Source: Gammaproteobacteria bacterium (lineage in GTDB: Bacteria > Pseudomonadota > Gammaproteobacteria > Steroidobacterales > Steroidobacteraceae). From it: a stretch of 64,000 nucleotides of DNA. Location: assembly GCA_028293765.1 (NCBI GenBank), contig JAQGOG010000056.1, positions 1 through 64,000 of the forward strand, in the 5' to 3' direction. The notes below the pieces were generated by a model. The model did no database searches, was not told the DNA's origin, and worked only from the letters and a program-made list of their open reading frames with translations. This document shows, one piece after another, positions 16,919 through 26,530 of the stretch. Numbering within the stretch: position 1 is the first letter of the stretch; each line of letters begins with the position of its first letter. A program made the translations under genes and the position numbers.

Positions 16919-18775
16919 ATGAGCCACTCACGCTGGACTCTGTCGACGGTCGTCAGCGCTACCGGTATCGTCTACGGCGATATCGGTACGAGTCCGTTGT
17001 ATGCCCTGGAGCAATCCCTGGTTGCGGCGGGATCGTTCGACCGGGAAGCGGTGTTCGGCGTGTTGTCGCTCATCTTCTGGGCCCTGGCGATCTCCATCAC
17101 CCTGAAGTACGTGACGATCATCATGCGGGCGGACAACGAGGGGGAGGGCGGAATTCTCGCCCTCTTCGCTCTCGCGAAGCGGCGACTCATTGCCGGCAGC
17201 CGCTGGGCGCGGGCGGTAGTGGCGCTGGCCCTTGCCGGCACCGCGTTCTTCTTCTGCGACGCCTTGATCACGCCTGCGATCTCGGTGTTGAGTGCGGTCG
17301 AAGGCATGGAGCTGCTCAATCCGGGCTTCACGCAATATGTGATTCCGGTAACGATCGCCGTGCTGTTCGTGTTGTTCGCTTACCAGCGCCGCGGCACCGC
17401 CCGGGTGGCGAGCCTGTTCGGGCCGGTCATGGTGGTGTGGTTCGCAGTGCTCGCGGTCTCGGGTGCACTCGCGATCGGCCGCAATCCGCACGTGTTGGCC
17501 GCGATGAATCCGGTGTACGGCATCACTCTGCTGGCTCATCGGCCGGGTGTCGCGCTGGCGGTCATCGGCGCGGTGTTTCTGTCGGTCACCGGGGGCGAAG
17601 CCCTTTATGCGGACATGGGACATTTCGGCAAGACTCCTGTGCGCATCGCCTGGTTCGCCATGGTATGGCCAGCCCTCATCATCAACTACTTCGGCCAGGG
17701 CGCGCTGTTGCTCGAAGCGGGCCATGCGATCCCTCATCCTCTGTACCTCCTGGTGCCCCCCGCCGCGCTGCCCTGGATGGTGATTCTCGCAACCATGGCG
17801 ACGGTCATTGCTTCACAGGCCACCATTTCAGGCGCGTTCTCCATGGCGCGCCAGGCGGTGCAGCTCGATCTGTTGCCGCGGATCCGGGTGCTGCAAACCT
17901 CTGCGCAGGAACAGGGTCAGATCTACGTTCCGATCGTCAACTGGCTGGTCTTCGGCGCCGTCGTTGCATTCGTCATAGGCTTCGGTTCGTCGGACGCCCT
18001 CTCAGGCGCCTACGGGGCGGCCGTCGTCGGCACCATGCTCATCACGACGATTCTCGGGTCATTCGTCGCGGCCACTCAATGGAACTGGCCGAAGTGGGCG
18101 GTCGCGGTCCCGTTTGGCCTGATGTTTCTGCTGGACTGCGTGTTTGTCGCGGGCAATCTGACGAAAGTGCCGACGGGCGGCTGGATCCCTCTGACACTGA
18201 GCGCCGTGTTGTTCATGGTGTTCCTGACATGGCGCAGCGGACGCCTGGAGCTGCGGGCGGCGCTGGCAAAGATGGCCGTGCCGCGAAGCGAGCTGGCGAA
18301 GATGATCGCCGGTGCGCACCGTGTTCCCGGTACCGGCGTATTTCTCGCGAGCGATCCTGGTCTCGTGCCGTCCGCCCTGATTCGCAACATCGAGCACAAC
18401 GGCGTCGTGCACGAGCGGGTCATCATTCTGCAGATCGAAATCGCGCACACGCCCAGGCTGGATCCGGTGCGGCGTGTGAGCATCGAGGAGATTCTGCCCT
18501 CGGTCTACTCCATCACCGCGCGCTTCGGCTTCATGGAAACGCCGGACGTAGGCGAAGCTCTGAAGTCCTGCCGTACGCGGGGTCTAAAGGTCTTTACGGA
18601 GGACAGCTCGTTCTTCGTCGGCCGGCATGTGGTACGTGCTCGACCCCTCCCCGGTTTCAAGGGGATGCAGCGGCGCTTCTTCGCCCGGATGCAGCAGCAC
18701 AGCACGCAGGCGGCGGAGTTCTTCCGCATGCCGTTCCGCGGAGTGGTGGTGCTCAATACCGCCGTGGAAATCTGA
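16919..18775 (+). CDS. kup: low-affinity potassium uptake transporter Kup
   Basis: This is a 618-residue Kup/HAK/KUP family K+:H+ symporter (E. coli Kup has 622). The N-terminus TGIVYGDIGTSPLYAL is the family signature in transmembrane segment 1. About 12 hydrophobic segments follow to residue 430, then a cytoplasmic C-terminal domain. TPAISVLSAVEGMEL and GGEALYADMGHFG are also diagnostic. The gene is only 16 bases after the SET gene, so both may be on one transcript. Confidence 0.97.
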   Translation: MSHSRWTLSTVVSATGIVYGDIGTSPLYALEQSLVAAGSFDREAVFGVLSLIFWALAISITLKYVTIIMRADNEGEGGILALFALAKRRLIAGSRWARAVVALALAGTAFFFCDALITPAISVLSAVEGMELLNPGFTQYVIPVTIAVLFVLFAYQRRGTARVASLFGPVMVVWFAVLAVSGALAIGRNPHVLAAMNPVYGITLLAHRPGVALAVIGAVFLSVTGGEALYADMGHFGKTPVRIAWFAMVWPALIINYFGQGALLLEAGHAIPHPLYLLVPPAALPWMVILATMATVIASQATISGAFSMARQAVQLDLLPRIRVLQTSAQEQGQIYVPIVNWLVFGAVVAFVIGFGSSDALSGAYGAAVVGTMLITTILGSFVAATQWNWPKWAVAVPFGLMFLLDCVFVAGNLTKVPTGGWIPLTLSAVLFMVFLTWRSGRLELRAALAKMAVPRSELAKMIAGAHRVPGTGVFLASDPGLVPSALIRNIEHNGVVHERVIILQIEIAHTPRLDPVRRVSIEEILPSVYSITARFGFMETPDVGEALKSCRTRGLKVFTEDSSFFVGRHVVRARPLPGFKGMQRRFFARMQQHSTQAAEFFRMPFRGVVVLNTAVEI

Positions 18776-18780
18776 TCAGG

Positions 18781-18802
18781 GCCCAGCGCGCCGGCTTTTT
18801 TT
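18781..18802 (+). terminator. possible kup terminator (T7 run after a weak GC stem)
   Basis: A run of seven T follows the GC-rich GCCCAGCGCGCCGGC six bases after the kup stop. The stem that can form is short and imperfect, so confidence is low. The remaining bases up to 19054 show nothing else clear except the ribosome binding site of the next gene. Confidence 0.35.
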
Positions 18803-19054
18803 GCGACTGCGGTGCCTGCGGGCGTCTAAATTTGCCGACAGTTGCGCGCGGCTTCAATTGGGCATAGACAGGAATCCGGAGCCGGTCCGGCTAATGAGCG
18901 CCGCAGCGGGCGAGCATGGGTCAGACGGGCTCCAGGCAGGCGCAACGCATTGGGCTCCGGGCGTCCGGGAGGGCATCCAGGACCGAGTGAGTCTATATCG
19001 CGTAGCCGGCGGCCGAAGGGTCGTTTTTCGGGTGAAAGGAACGGGGAGGGTTCG

Positions 19055-21106
19055 ATGAGGGCCATGATGGCGGCCGCCGCAGCCACAGCTGTGGCAATGA
19101 TTCTCGCCGCACTTGCCACGCGCGCCGACGCTGCCGGCATCACCACGCTCGTGCTGCCGGCCAATGCGAATGCCGCGGCTGCTGTTGCAGCGGGGGACAA
19201 AGCTACCCAGGCGCTGAAACAGATGCTCCTCGAGACCAAGACCGGCTCGGGAGCCAAGCTGGGGCCTCATTTGTTCAATTTGCAAAAAGCTTACGGCGCC
19301 CAGCCCCTGTGGCACGACGGCGGCTTGCGCGCAAAGCTCCCGCCGCTGCGCGTGCAGGACGGCTATGTGCGAATCAGTGCCTACGGCGATGACGTCAGCT
19401 CGCTTAAAACGCAGCTCGTCGGCAAGGGCATGCTCGACGCAAAGCTCCATGACCACGCGGTGACCGGGCGTGTTCCCATCGCGGCCCTGAACGACGTGGC
19501 CGCTACGGCTGGACTGAAGTTCCTCAAACCGGTGCTTGCGACGACGCGCGCTGGTCTCACGACGAGCCAGGGCGATCATTCCATGCGTAGCGATCTCGGT
19601 CGGGCGCAATTCGGAGTCGACGGCACGGGCGTTCGCGTCGGAGTGCTGTCCGACAGTTTCGATTGCGCGCCCGGTGCGTTCGCGACCGGGCAGAATTTCA
19701 CGCGAGCCGGCCAGGACGCCGTGAACGGCGACTTGCCGTTGGGTGTTCGCGTGCTAGCGGATCTACATTCAGCACCCGACAGTGAGTGCACGGACGAAGG
19801 GCGCGCGATGATGCAAATCGTGCACGACGTCGCACCCGGCGCAACGCTCTCCTTCCACACCGCTTTCGTAAGTGAGGAGGATTTCGCGGACGGCATCCTC
19901 GCGTTGGCGAATGACGGCGCGAAAGTGATCGTCGACGACGTGGGCTATTTCGACGAGCCGATGTTTGAGGACGGCGTGGTCGCCGATGCCGTAGATCAGG
20001 TAGTCGCTCGCGGCGTGGCGTATTTCTCTGCGGCAGGTAACGAGGCGCGCCAGTCCTATCAATCCGCCTTTCGCGCCTCAGGCCGGAAGGGGCTGGCGGG
20101 CATGCGCCACAACTTCGATCCGGGCCCCGGCGTAGTCGACCGACAGCAGATGGTGGCGCCGGCGGGCACGATCTCGCTACTCGCTCTCGCCTGGGACCAA
20201 CCGTCCTTTTCCTCAAATGGTGTGCGTGGGTCGCAGAGCGATGTCGATGCGATCTTCTACAACAGGGACGGCACGCCGGTGGCGCCCTGCACCGACAGCC
20301 CGGCGCAGCTCGTCTGCCAGCAGCCGGGTATCGCGAACAACATCGGCGGCGACGCGGTGGAGCTGCCGGTCATCGTCAATCTTTCCAGTCAGGATCTGCA
20401 GGTGCAGCTCGGTATCGAGCTCGTGTCGGGACCGACTCCGGGCGCGATCAAATATGTCTGGTACGACATGGGCGCCGCGGCCCTCAGCGTCGAAGCATTC
20501 GACACGGCCGGGAGCACCATTGTCGGGCATCCGAACGCGGCGGGCGCCGAGGCGGTCGGAGCGGCGGCCTGGTACCAGACAGAACGCTGGGGCAGTCCGC
20601 TGCGCCCGCAGTGCGTGCCGGCCTGCCTCGATAGCTTTTCTTCGGCTGGCGGCACGCCGATCCTGTTTGATCGCGCCGGTCGCCGGCTGGACGAGGCCGC
20701 GCTCCGGGCCAAGCCCGGGCTCATCGGCCCGGACGGCGGCAACACCAGCTTCTTTTTCTTCAAGCTGGGCTTCAACGTGCCGGGAAGCTCGGAGGATGAT
20801 GCCTTTCCAAACTTTTCGGGCACGTCGGCGGCCGCTCCGCATGTAGCGGCTGTCGCCGCGCTGTTGCTCGACAAACGTGCGCGCGACGTTGCGGCTCACC
20901 GGCGCATTCCCACCCCGCGTAACCTGACGCCCGCCGCGCTCTATGACGTGCTCCGCGAGACGGCCAGCGACATGCGATTGCGGAACGTAGGTGGGAACCT
21001 CGGGCCGCAGCCGGTGAGCGCCGCGGATGGGTTTGATTACGATTACGATACCGGCTTCGGTCTGGTGGATGCCGTGCGAGCGCTGCAAGCGATTTCCGGG
21101 GAATAA
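19055..21106 (+). CDS. exported subtilase-fold (S8/S53-like) serine peptidase
   Basis: I start at ATG 19055 because GGGGAGGG precedes it and it opens directly into a signal peptide (residues 1-27, ending ADAA). The 683-residue protein has a long pro-region. The subtilase core begins with GVRVGVLSDSFD (Asp about 200) and ends with the Ser motif FSGTSAAAPHVAA near 605. Where ordinary subtilases have HGT, this protein has DEGRAMMQIVHDVAPGA, with Glu 248 in the His position. That pattern is known from a subtilase-like branch described as S53-like, and sedolisins use Glu-Asp-Ser. Activity is therefore plausible but by a non-classical triad. It is followed by folA after 94 bases. Confidence 0.85.
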   Translation: MRAMMAAAAATAVAMILAALATRADAAGITTLVLPANANAAAAVAAGDKATQALKQMLLETKTGSGAKLGPHLFNLQKAYGAQPLWHDGGLRAKLPPLRVQDGYVRISAYGDDVSSLKTQLVGKGMLDAKLHDHAVTGRVPIAALNDVAATAGLKFLKPVLATTRAGLTTSQGDHSMRSDLGRAQFGVDGTGVRVGVLSDSFDCAPGAFATGQNFTRAGQDAVNGDLPLGVRVLADLHSAPDSECTDEGRAMMQIVHDVAPGATLSFHTAFVSEEDFADGILALANDGAKVIVDDVGYFDEPMFEDGVVADAVDQVVARGVAYFSAAGNEARQSYQSAFRASGRKGLAGMRHNFDPGPGVVDRQQMVAPAGTISLLALAWDQPSFSSNGVRGSQSDVDAIFYNRDGTPVAPCTDSPAQLVCQQPGIANNIGGDAVELPVIVNLSSQDLQVQLGIELVSGPTPGAIKYVWYDMGAAALSVEAFDTAGSTIVGHPNAAGAEAVGAAAWYQTERWGSPLRPQCVPACLDSFSSAGGTPILFDRAGRRLDEAALRAKPGLIGPDGGNTSFFFFKLGFNVPGSSEDDAFPNFSGTSAAAPHVAAVAALLLDKRARDVAAHRRIPTPRNLTPAALYDVLRETASDMRLRNVGGNLGPQPVSAADGFDYDYDTGFGLVDAVRALQAISGE

Positions 21107-21183
21107 TTTCTCTTTCGGCAGAGTCACTTATTCGCGAAAGGCCTGGCTGCTAAGAATTACTAATGTGCGACGGCTGCCCGGCT

Positions 21184-21192
21184 TGCGATAAT
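21184..21192 (+). promoter_or_regulatory. extended -10 box immediately before folA
   Basis: TGCGATAAT matches an extended -10 element (TGn plus GATAAT, 5 of 6 to consensus). It ends eight bases before the folA ATG, so transcription would start at or within three bases of the start codon. Confidence 0.45.
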
Positions 21193-21200
21193 GCCGAGCT

Positions 21201-21731
21201 ATGACGTCCGCACCCTATCCCCTCGTCTCCATGATCGTCGCGATGGCACAAAACGGTGTCATCGGCCGCGACAACACGCTGCCGTGGCGCCTGCCCGAGG
21301 ATCTGCGGCGCTTCAAAGCCATTACCATGAGCAAGTCCATTCTGATGGGCCGCAAGACGTTCGAATCGATCGGCAAGCCGCTGCCCGGTCGCCTGAATTT
21401 CGTGCTCACACGCAATCGTAACTGGCACGCCGAAGGCGTTGTCGTCGTGGGCTCGGTCGACGAGGCTCTGCAGAAGGTGCGTGAATCGGACGAGCTGATT
21501 GCGATTGGCGGTGCCGAGATCTATCGCCTCTTCATGCCCTTCGCGCGGCGCATCTATCTCACGCAGGTGCATGCCGAGGTACCTGGCGACACGATCTTTC
21601 CCGACTTCGACCCGACGCAATGGGTCGATGCCGAATACAGTGTGCATCCGGCCGATGAGAAGAATGCGTACACCGTGACGTTCGTTACGCTGGAGCGTAA
21701 GAACGCGCCGCTGACGCCGCGCGGGCATTAG
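21201..21731 (+). CDS. folA: dihydrofolate reductase
   Basis: FolA reduces dihydrofolate with NADPH, closing the cycle started by ThyA. The 176-residue protein shows VAMAQNGVIGRDNTLPWRLPEDL (substrate loop with the catalytic Asp equivalent in LPEDLRRFK), the NADPH loop GRKTFESIGKPLPGR and IGGAEIYRLFMPFA. It is slightly longer than the 159-residue E. coli enzyme because of a short C-terminal tail. No Shine-Dalgarno sequence precedes the ATG. Confidence 0.97.
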   Translation: MTSAPYPLVSMIVAMAQNGVIGRDNTLPWRLPEDLRRFKAITMSKSILMGRKTFESIGKPLPGRLNFVLTRNRNWHAEGVVVVGSVDEALQKVRESDELIAIGGAEIYRLFMPFARRIYLTQVHAEVPGDTIFPDFDPTQWVDAEYSVHPADEKNAYTVTFVTLERKNAPLTPRGH

Positions 21732-21827
21732 CACGCGGCTGCGCGCCGGTGCGCTGGAGGATGAGTGCTGGAGCACACGGTGCATGCACGCCTGAGCACA
21801 GAGCGCCGGAGTTGCATGGTCAGCGCG

Positions 21828-23195
21828 TCAGTCGATCGGCTCGAGGCGGTGCCTCACCAGCTTCTCGGCGAGCACGAAGTCCGTCGCGCCGGACGCGTCT
21901 GGCGTTGAATCCAACTCTTGGAGAAGCCGCGCCTGCACGATTCCGCGACGTTGAGCTTCCGCGTAGGGAATCTCGGGGTGGAACATCACCATCGAATAGC
22001 GCGGAATGAAGCGGTCGGGGAAGCGGCGTTCCAGTTCCATCGCGATGGCTTTGCGGCGTACGAATCCTGCCTCGAGTACGGCATCGCGCATTTCGAGATA
22101 GTTCTCCAAAGCCATCTGGGCGATCGCCGCCGCGTTCGGCCGGCGCGACTGCTCTAATTCCGCGAACAGCGGGCCCCATTCGTCATGGCGATCCAACAGG
22201 GTGTCGAGTACGAGGCAGTCCTCGAAGGCGGCGTTCATGCCCTGGCCATGGAAAGGGACAATCGCGTGCGCGGCGTCGCCGAGGAGCAGTACGCGGCCGC
22301 CCACGTGCCACGCAGTGAGGTGGACGGTCCCCAGCTGACCTTGCGGGTGAGCTGCGAATTCCTCCAGCAGATTTGGCATCAGCGGTACGGCATCGGCGAA
22401 TTCGCGCCGGAAAAAGTCATTTACGGCCTGGGGAGTCGCCAGTGAGGAAAACCCGTTGTGGCCCGTGCGAGCGAGGAACAGCGTAGCCGTAAAACTGCCA
22501 TCCGTATTCGGTAAGGCGATGAGCATGAAGCCGCCGCGCGGCCACACGTGCAACGCGTGCGGCTCGAGCACGTGTTTGCCCGCTTCGGTCGCAGGTATCG
22601 TAAGCTCTTTGTAATCGTGATCGAGCCAGTCTTCGCGCACGGTGACATGGCCATCAGCAGCCAGGCTCGTGCGGACCGCGGAGCCGGCACCATCCGTCGC
22701 GATCGTGGTCCCGAGCGCTACCTCATACTCGACACCCGCCGCGCGGTTTCGAAACCGCAGTACGTTCCGTTCCACAACGGCGCCCAGACAGGCTTGATCG
22801 AATCGCGTCGTGACGGTGTCGTAGCGGGCTGCTGCTTCGATCAATACCCGATTGAGCGCCGAGCGTCCGACCGAATAGATGACTTCGTGCTCTCGCTGCC
22901 CATATGGCTGCAGGGTGCTGCTGCTGCTGGACAGGTCGTGCACCATCCGGCCGCGCATGGGGATGAGCAGAGGACGAATTCGGTCCATGACACCCGCTCG
23001 TTCCAGAGCGCGGCTGCCGCGCGCCGCGAGGGCCAAATTGATCGAGCGCCCGCTTTCCGCATCTGAATGCCGCGGATCGGGGCGTCGGTCGTAAAGTACG
23101 ACCTTGAATCCGCGTCGGGCGAGCAGTACGGCGAGCAGTGCGCCCGCGAGGCCGGCGCCGACGATGTTGACAGCTCGGTGAGGATCGGGTTTCAA
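21828..23195 (-). CDS. kmo: kynurenine 3-monooxygenase
   Basis: Kmo hydroxylates kynurenine to 3-hydroxykynurenine with FAD and NADPH. The 455-residue protein opens with the FAD motif NIVGAGLAGALLAVLLARRG. It contains GRSINLALAARG, typical of Kmo, and the second FAD motif LLGDAAHAIVPFHGQGMNAAFEDC. Its ATG overlaps the kynU stop (ATGA). It is last in a four-gene minus-strand operon for tryptophan breakdown toward quinolinate and NAD. Confidence 0.95.
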   Translation of the reverse strand: MKPDPHRAVNIVGAGLAGALLAVLLARRGFKVVLYDRRPDPRHSDAESGRSINLALAARGSRALERAGVMDRIRPLLIPMRGRMVHDLSSSSSTLQPYGQREHEVIYSVGRSALNRVLIEAAARYDTVTTRFDQACLGAVVERNVLRFRNRAAGVEYEVALGTTIATDGAGSAVRTSLAADGHVTVREDWLDHDYKELTIPATEAGKHVLEPHALHVWPRGGFMLIALPNTDGSFTATLFLARTGHNGFSSLATPQAVNDFFRREFADAVPLMPNLLEEFAAHPQGQLGTVHLTAWHVGGRVLLLGDAAHAIVPFHGQGMNAAFEDCLVLDTLLDRHDEWGPLFAELEQSRRPNAAAIAQMALENYLEMRDAVLEAGFVRRKAIAMELERRFPDRFIPRYSMVMFHPEIPYAEAQRRGIVQARLLQELDSTPDASGATDFVLAEKLVRHRLEPID

Positions 23196-24511
23196 ACGAT
23201 TTCTCGCAGCACCTGCGTCAGTTGCTCGCTGAAGCGAAACACATCCTCGAAGGTGTTGTAGAGGGGAACGGGCGCGACGCGGATCACATCCGGATCGCGC
23301 CAGTCGCAGATGACGCCACGCGCGCCGAGTTTATCGAATACACGTCTGCCGCGGCCCGGGGTGCCCGTAATGCGCACGGAGATCTGACAACCGCGAGCGC
23401 TGACTTCGCGCGGAGTGATGAAGCGGGCATCCGGCCCGAGACGTTCGATGAGAACCTCGAGGAAGCCCGTGAGCTCGACCGATTTCGCGCGCAGCCGTTC
23501 GATGCGCGCCTCCTGGAATATCGCGAGCGAGGCGATCAGAGGCGCGGCGGCGAGAATCGGCGGGTTGCTGATCTGCCAACCGGCGATGCCGGGCGCTGAC
23601 CGGAACTGCGACTCCATGCGAAAGCGAGTCGTCTCTTCGTGGCCCCACCAGCCCATGAGGTGCGGAAGTTGCGTTGCACCCGCTGCCGCGACCGCTTGGT
23701 TCGCGGGACTTTCCCCGAGCAGGTGCCGCTCGTGAACGAAGCATCCGCCGATGGCGCCAGGACCGGCGTTCAGATATTTGTAGCTGCACCAGACGGCGAA
23801 GTCGGCGTCATACTCGTGTAGGGCGAGCGGCATGTTGCCGATCGAGTGGGCCAGGTCGAAGCCCACGACACACCCGGCCCGGCGTGCCGCTCGCGCGATG
23901 CGCTCGAGATCGAATGCCTGTCCCGTACGAAACTGCACACCCGGCCATAACACTAGTGCAATTTCCGCGCCGTACTGCTCGAGGCAGGCTTCGATGGCTT
24001 CTTCCGGGATCGTATCGGTGCCCGCGGGCGGCGTGAGCTCGATCAGATGGCGCGCCGTGTCGAGGCCGTGCCAGGCGAGCTGTGAGGTTACTGCATGGCG
24101 ATCTGAGGAAAATGCGCCGGTTTCGATGAGGATCCTGGTGCGCTTACCGGAGGGCCGGTAAAAACTCGCCAGCATCAAGTGTAGGTTCACCGTCAGCGAA
24201 TTCATGGCGATGACTTCGCTGGTCTTCGCGCCCGTCAGATGCGTAAGCCCCGCTGTCAGATTCTCATGGTACGGAATCCACGGCCGTCGGGCATGCTCAT
24301 GTCCGAGGACGGCGAGTCGGGCCCAGTCATCGAGCTCCTCCATGACCAGTTGGCGGGCCGCGAGCGGCATCAGGCCAAGCGAGTGTCCACAGAGGAAGAG
24401 TGTTGGTTTACCGCTCTCGTCCCGAGGTAGTGCAAAGCGCTCGCGATAGGCACGCAAGGGGTCGGCTTCATCCCGACGGCGCGCGTGTTCAAGAGTGGGT
24501 TCGTAAGTCAT
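23192..24511 (-). CDS. kynU: kynureninase
   Basis: KynU is a PLP enzyme that cleaves 3-hydroxykynurenine to 3-hydroxyanthranilate and alanine. The 439-residue protein begins with the family order PTLFLCGHSLGLMP. It shows DLAHSIGNMPLALHEYDADF and the cofactor lysine in WCSYKYLNAGPG. It is a little longer than the Pseudomonas enzyme (416). It sits 60 bases after the formamidase-like gene and overlaps kmo. Confidence 0.95.
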   Translation of the reverse strand: MTYEPTLEHARRRDEADPLRAYRERFALPRDESGKPTLFLCGHSLGLMPLAARQLVMEELDDWARLAVLGHEHARRPWIPYHENLTAGLTHLTGAKTSEVIAMNSLTVNLHLMLASFYRPSGKRTRILIETGAFSSDRHAVTSQLAWHGLDTARHLIELTPPAGTDTIPEEAIEACLEQYGAEIALVLWPGVQFRTGQAFDLERIARAARRAGCVVGFDLAHSIGNMPLALHEYDADFAVWCSYKYLNAGPGAIGGCFVHERHLLGESPANQAVAAAGATQLPHLMGWWGHEETTRFRMESQFRSAPGIAGWQISNPPILAAAPLIASLAIFQEARIERLRAKSVELTGFLEVLIERLGPDARFITPREVSARGCQISVRITGTPGRGRRVFDKLGARGVICDWRDPDVIRVAPVPLYNTFEDVFRFSEQLTQVLREIV

Positions 24512-24571
24512 GGCGATAAGATGGTTAAAACGGAAAGCGGGGAGCCCGTGTTGCCAGTGGGCGCCGGCGCC

Positions 24572-25390
24572 TCAGGCCGGCAACAATTGATAGAGCAGCG
24601 GCCGGCACGGCACGGCATCGCCGCCGATCGCCGGCACCTGCAGCGCGAGCAGATACGGGCCGTCGGGGGCGATGTCGGGAATGTACGCAAGCTCGGTGAT
24701 TGTCGCGCTAGCCCTGGTTGCCTGGGCTAGCGCGACCGCCCCGCGCGGCAGGCCGAAAAAAATGCGGTGTGCGGTGAGGCGGCCCTCATCATGCGAGCGA
24801 TCGATCGAAGGCAGGTCAACGATGAGATGCTCGATGCCTCGTTCTATGAGCGTCACCGCGGCTTCACGCGAGAGATAGGGCGGCGTCGCGTCGGTGTAGT
24901 CCTGATGGCGCTCGTCCGGTGGATTCGGCAGTGTTCGAATCACCAATGCGAGCGGCTCGAATGGCGCGGATATCGGCCAGCTTTTCTCGATCGCGCGTCC
25001 GGTAATGAGCCGATCCCCCGCTTGCGGAGCTGGCTCGGTGCTCTCACCCGCTAGCTCTGCGGCGACCGCCTCGACGGATACGAGCAACGCCGGAAGAAAC
25101 CCTGTGGGAGTCACACGATGCGCGTCGAGAGGCTCGCGCGTCAGGTGCCCGACACACTCGGTGTGCGTGCCGTTGCAGTGTGGGATGAGGGTGATCGTGT
25201 TGCAATTGCAGCTGGCACCGTGTTCCACGGAGCCGGAGAAGCCCGGCACCGCAAAAGGCTGTGAGCTCGCCAGCGGAGCACCGAAATGGCGCGGTTGCCG
25301 TGCCGAGAAATCGAGCTCGATAGCGAGGCTGATCGGTCGTTCGAGGTCAACAGTCACCTCGCGCCCTCCCACACTGATCCGCGCGTTCAA
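24572..25390 (-). CDS. cyclase-family protein, probable kynurenine formamidase
   Basis: This metal-dependent cyclase/formamidase-type protein has the family motif [12 protein letters not shown] (HxGTHxD-like), and the surrounding operon lacks any other N-formylkynurenine formamidase. I start at TTG 25390, which overlaps the dioxygenase stop as TTGA and begins NARISVGGR. The ORF-track start at 25543 lies deep in the upstream gene. The resulting 272 residues are longer than the roughly 210 of KynB, so it may be a distinct cyclase subgroup; I withhold the kynB symbol. The role in hydrolysing formylkynurenine is inferred from context. Confidence 0.8.
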   Translation of the reverse strand: MNARISVGGREVTVDLERPISLAIELDFSARQPRHFGAPLASSQPFAVPGFSGSVEHGASCNCNTITLIPHCNGTHTECVGHLTREPLDAHRVTPTGFLPALLVSVEAVAAELAGESTEPAPQAGDRLITGRAIEKSWPISAPFEPLALVIRTLPNPPDERHQDYTDATPPYLSREAAVTLIERGIEHLIVDLPSIDRSHDEGRLTAHRIFFGLPRGAVALAQATRASATITELAYIPDIAPDGPYLLALQVPAIGGDAVPCRPLLYQLLPA

Positions 25391-25902
25391 CCGGCGCGCT
25401 CCATGACGGTGCCACACCGTGAGCAGGTGCGCCGTTCGACGCTCGAGTAGAAGCGCTCGAACAGTGCCGGGAACTGGGTTTCGATATCCGTGAGCTCGAA
25501 GTACTCCTCGTAGAGGAGGTTTCCGCACTTCTCGCAGTACCACTGGAAGCCGTCGCGCTCGCCGGGGCGACGCTGGCGCTCCACGACGAGGCCGACGGTA
25601 TTGGCGAATCGTTGCGGCGAGTGCGGGACGTTCGAGGGCAGTAGCAGCAGTTCGCCCTCACGGATCGGAACGTCGACCGCGCGGCCGTCCTGCATCGTCT
25701 TGAGCACCATGTCGCCTTCGAGCTGGTAGAAAAACTCCTGGCCCGGGTCGACGTGGTAGTCCTTGCGTGCGTTCGGACCGCCTACGACCATGATGACGAA
25801 GTCGCCATCGCGAAAAACCCGCTTGTTGCCCACCGGGGGCTGCAGAAGGTGCCGGTTCTCGTCGATCCAGCGCTTGAAATTGAGAGATTGCAAGGGTTCC
25901 AT
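25387..25902 (-). CDS. nbaC: 3-hydroxyanthranilate 3,4-dioxygenase
   Basis: This cupin dioxygenase opens the ring of 3-hydroxyanthranilate to the precursor of quinolinate. The 171-residue protein has the cupin iron ligands in [18 protein letters not shown] and [12 protein letters not shown]. Its C-terminus carries the rubredoxin-like CEKC and CSRC pairs seen in the bacterial/fungal enzyme. I start at M8 of the ORF (25902), which gives [20 protein letters not shown] lies nine bases upstream. It is the first gene of the kynurenine operon here. Tryptophan 2,3-dioxygenase (kynA) is not in the window. Confidence 0.94.
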   Translation of the reverse strand: MEPLQSLNFKRWIDENRHLLQPPVGNKRVFRDGDFVIMVVGGPNARKDYHVDPGQEFFYQLEGDMVLKTMQDGRAVDVPIREGELLLLPSNVPHSPQRFANTVGLVVERQRRPGERDGFQWYCEKCGNLLYEEYFELTDIETQFPALFERFYSSVERRTCSRCGTVMERAG

Positions 25903-26029
25903 ACAGTGTGTCCTGGACGCCATTCGCGTATGTTACGCGCTGCCAAGGGGCTCGCGGGAGTAGAGGCTAATGCTCGAGTGGAGTACGCGCAGCGGCAAGC
26001 GCAGCAGTCTGCGCGGCGTCGGTTCTAAG

Positions 26030-26476
26030 ATGGTGCACAGTGGCACCCTCGTGCTGGTGATTCTGCTCGCCGGCTGCAGTCATCTGTCCGGCGCTCATTG
26101 GCCCTGGCGCCATAAACCGACACCCCCGCCACCGGAGGTCCACGAGGTCGTCGTGACGACTGAAGGCGGCACTTCCGCCTCTTTCCCGCAGTATTGGCTG
26201 CGGAATACGCTGCTGGTGGATCTGCAGGGCGCGAGCGGCTCAGGGAGCATCGTTCTGAAGCCACGTGAGGGTAACCCCTGGCCTGTACGGCTCGCCTTCA
26301 GGGTCACGCCCCGTGGAATCGGTGAGCTGGAGGTTCGGGCAGAACAACGCACAGTGTTGCCTGTCACGACCGACGGTTCGAAGCCGATCGTCATCGAGCT
26401 TGCGCCCGGAATTTACACTCCGAAGACAGCGCAGATCACAGTGTCGTGGGGACCGATCCGGACACCGGCGCCTTAG
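26030..26476 (+). CDS. small secreted lipoprotein of unknown function
   Basis: The ORF from ATG 26030 encodes 148 residues with a signal and lipobox (VLVILLAGCS), so it should be lipid-anchored through Cys near residue 15. After a Pro-rich linker the mature part is predicted to be beta-rich with short alternating strands (EVHEVVVTTEGG, RLAFRVTPRGIGELEVRAE). I do not recognise the family. It is divergent from the dioxygenase gene and convergent with apaH. The ORF-track start at 25970 would bury the signal peptide. Confidence 0.7.
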   Translation: MVHSGTLVLVILLAGCSHLSGAHWPWRHKPTPPPPEVHEVVVTTEGGTSASFPQYWLRNTLLVDLQGASGSGSIVLKPREGNPWPVRLAFRVTPRGIGELEVRAEQRTVLPVTTDGSKPIVIELAPGIYTPKTAQITVSWGPIRTPAP

Positions 26477-26530
26477 GAGCGGTCTGCCGGTGCGCCCGAC
26501 GCACGAGTCGCAGCGGGCAGGCGCACATTC

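Noticed and set aside
15925-16920. 331-residue ORF antisense to the SET gene
   Set aside because: The Leu/Ala/Arg-rich protein arises from the reverse of Lys/Ala repeats; the SET motifs on the plus strand are decisive.
17437-18867. 476-residue ORF on the plus strand overlapping kup
   Set aside because: It is kup read in another frame: Arg/Ala/Gly-rich, no domain, and no start signal. High G+C makes such frames open.
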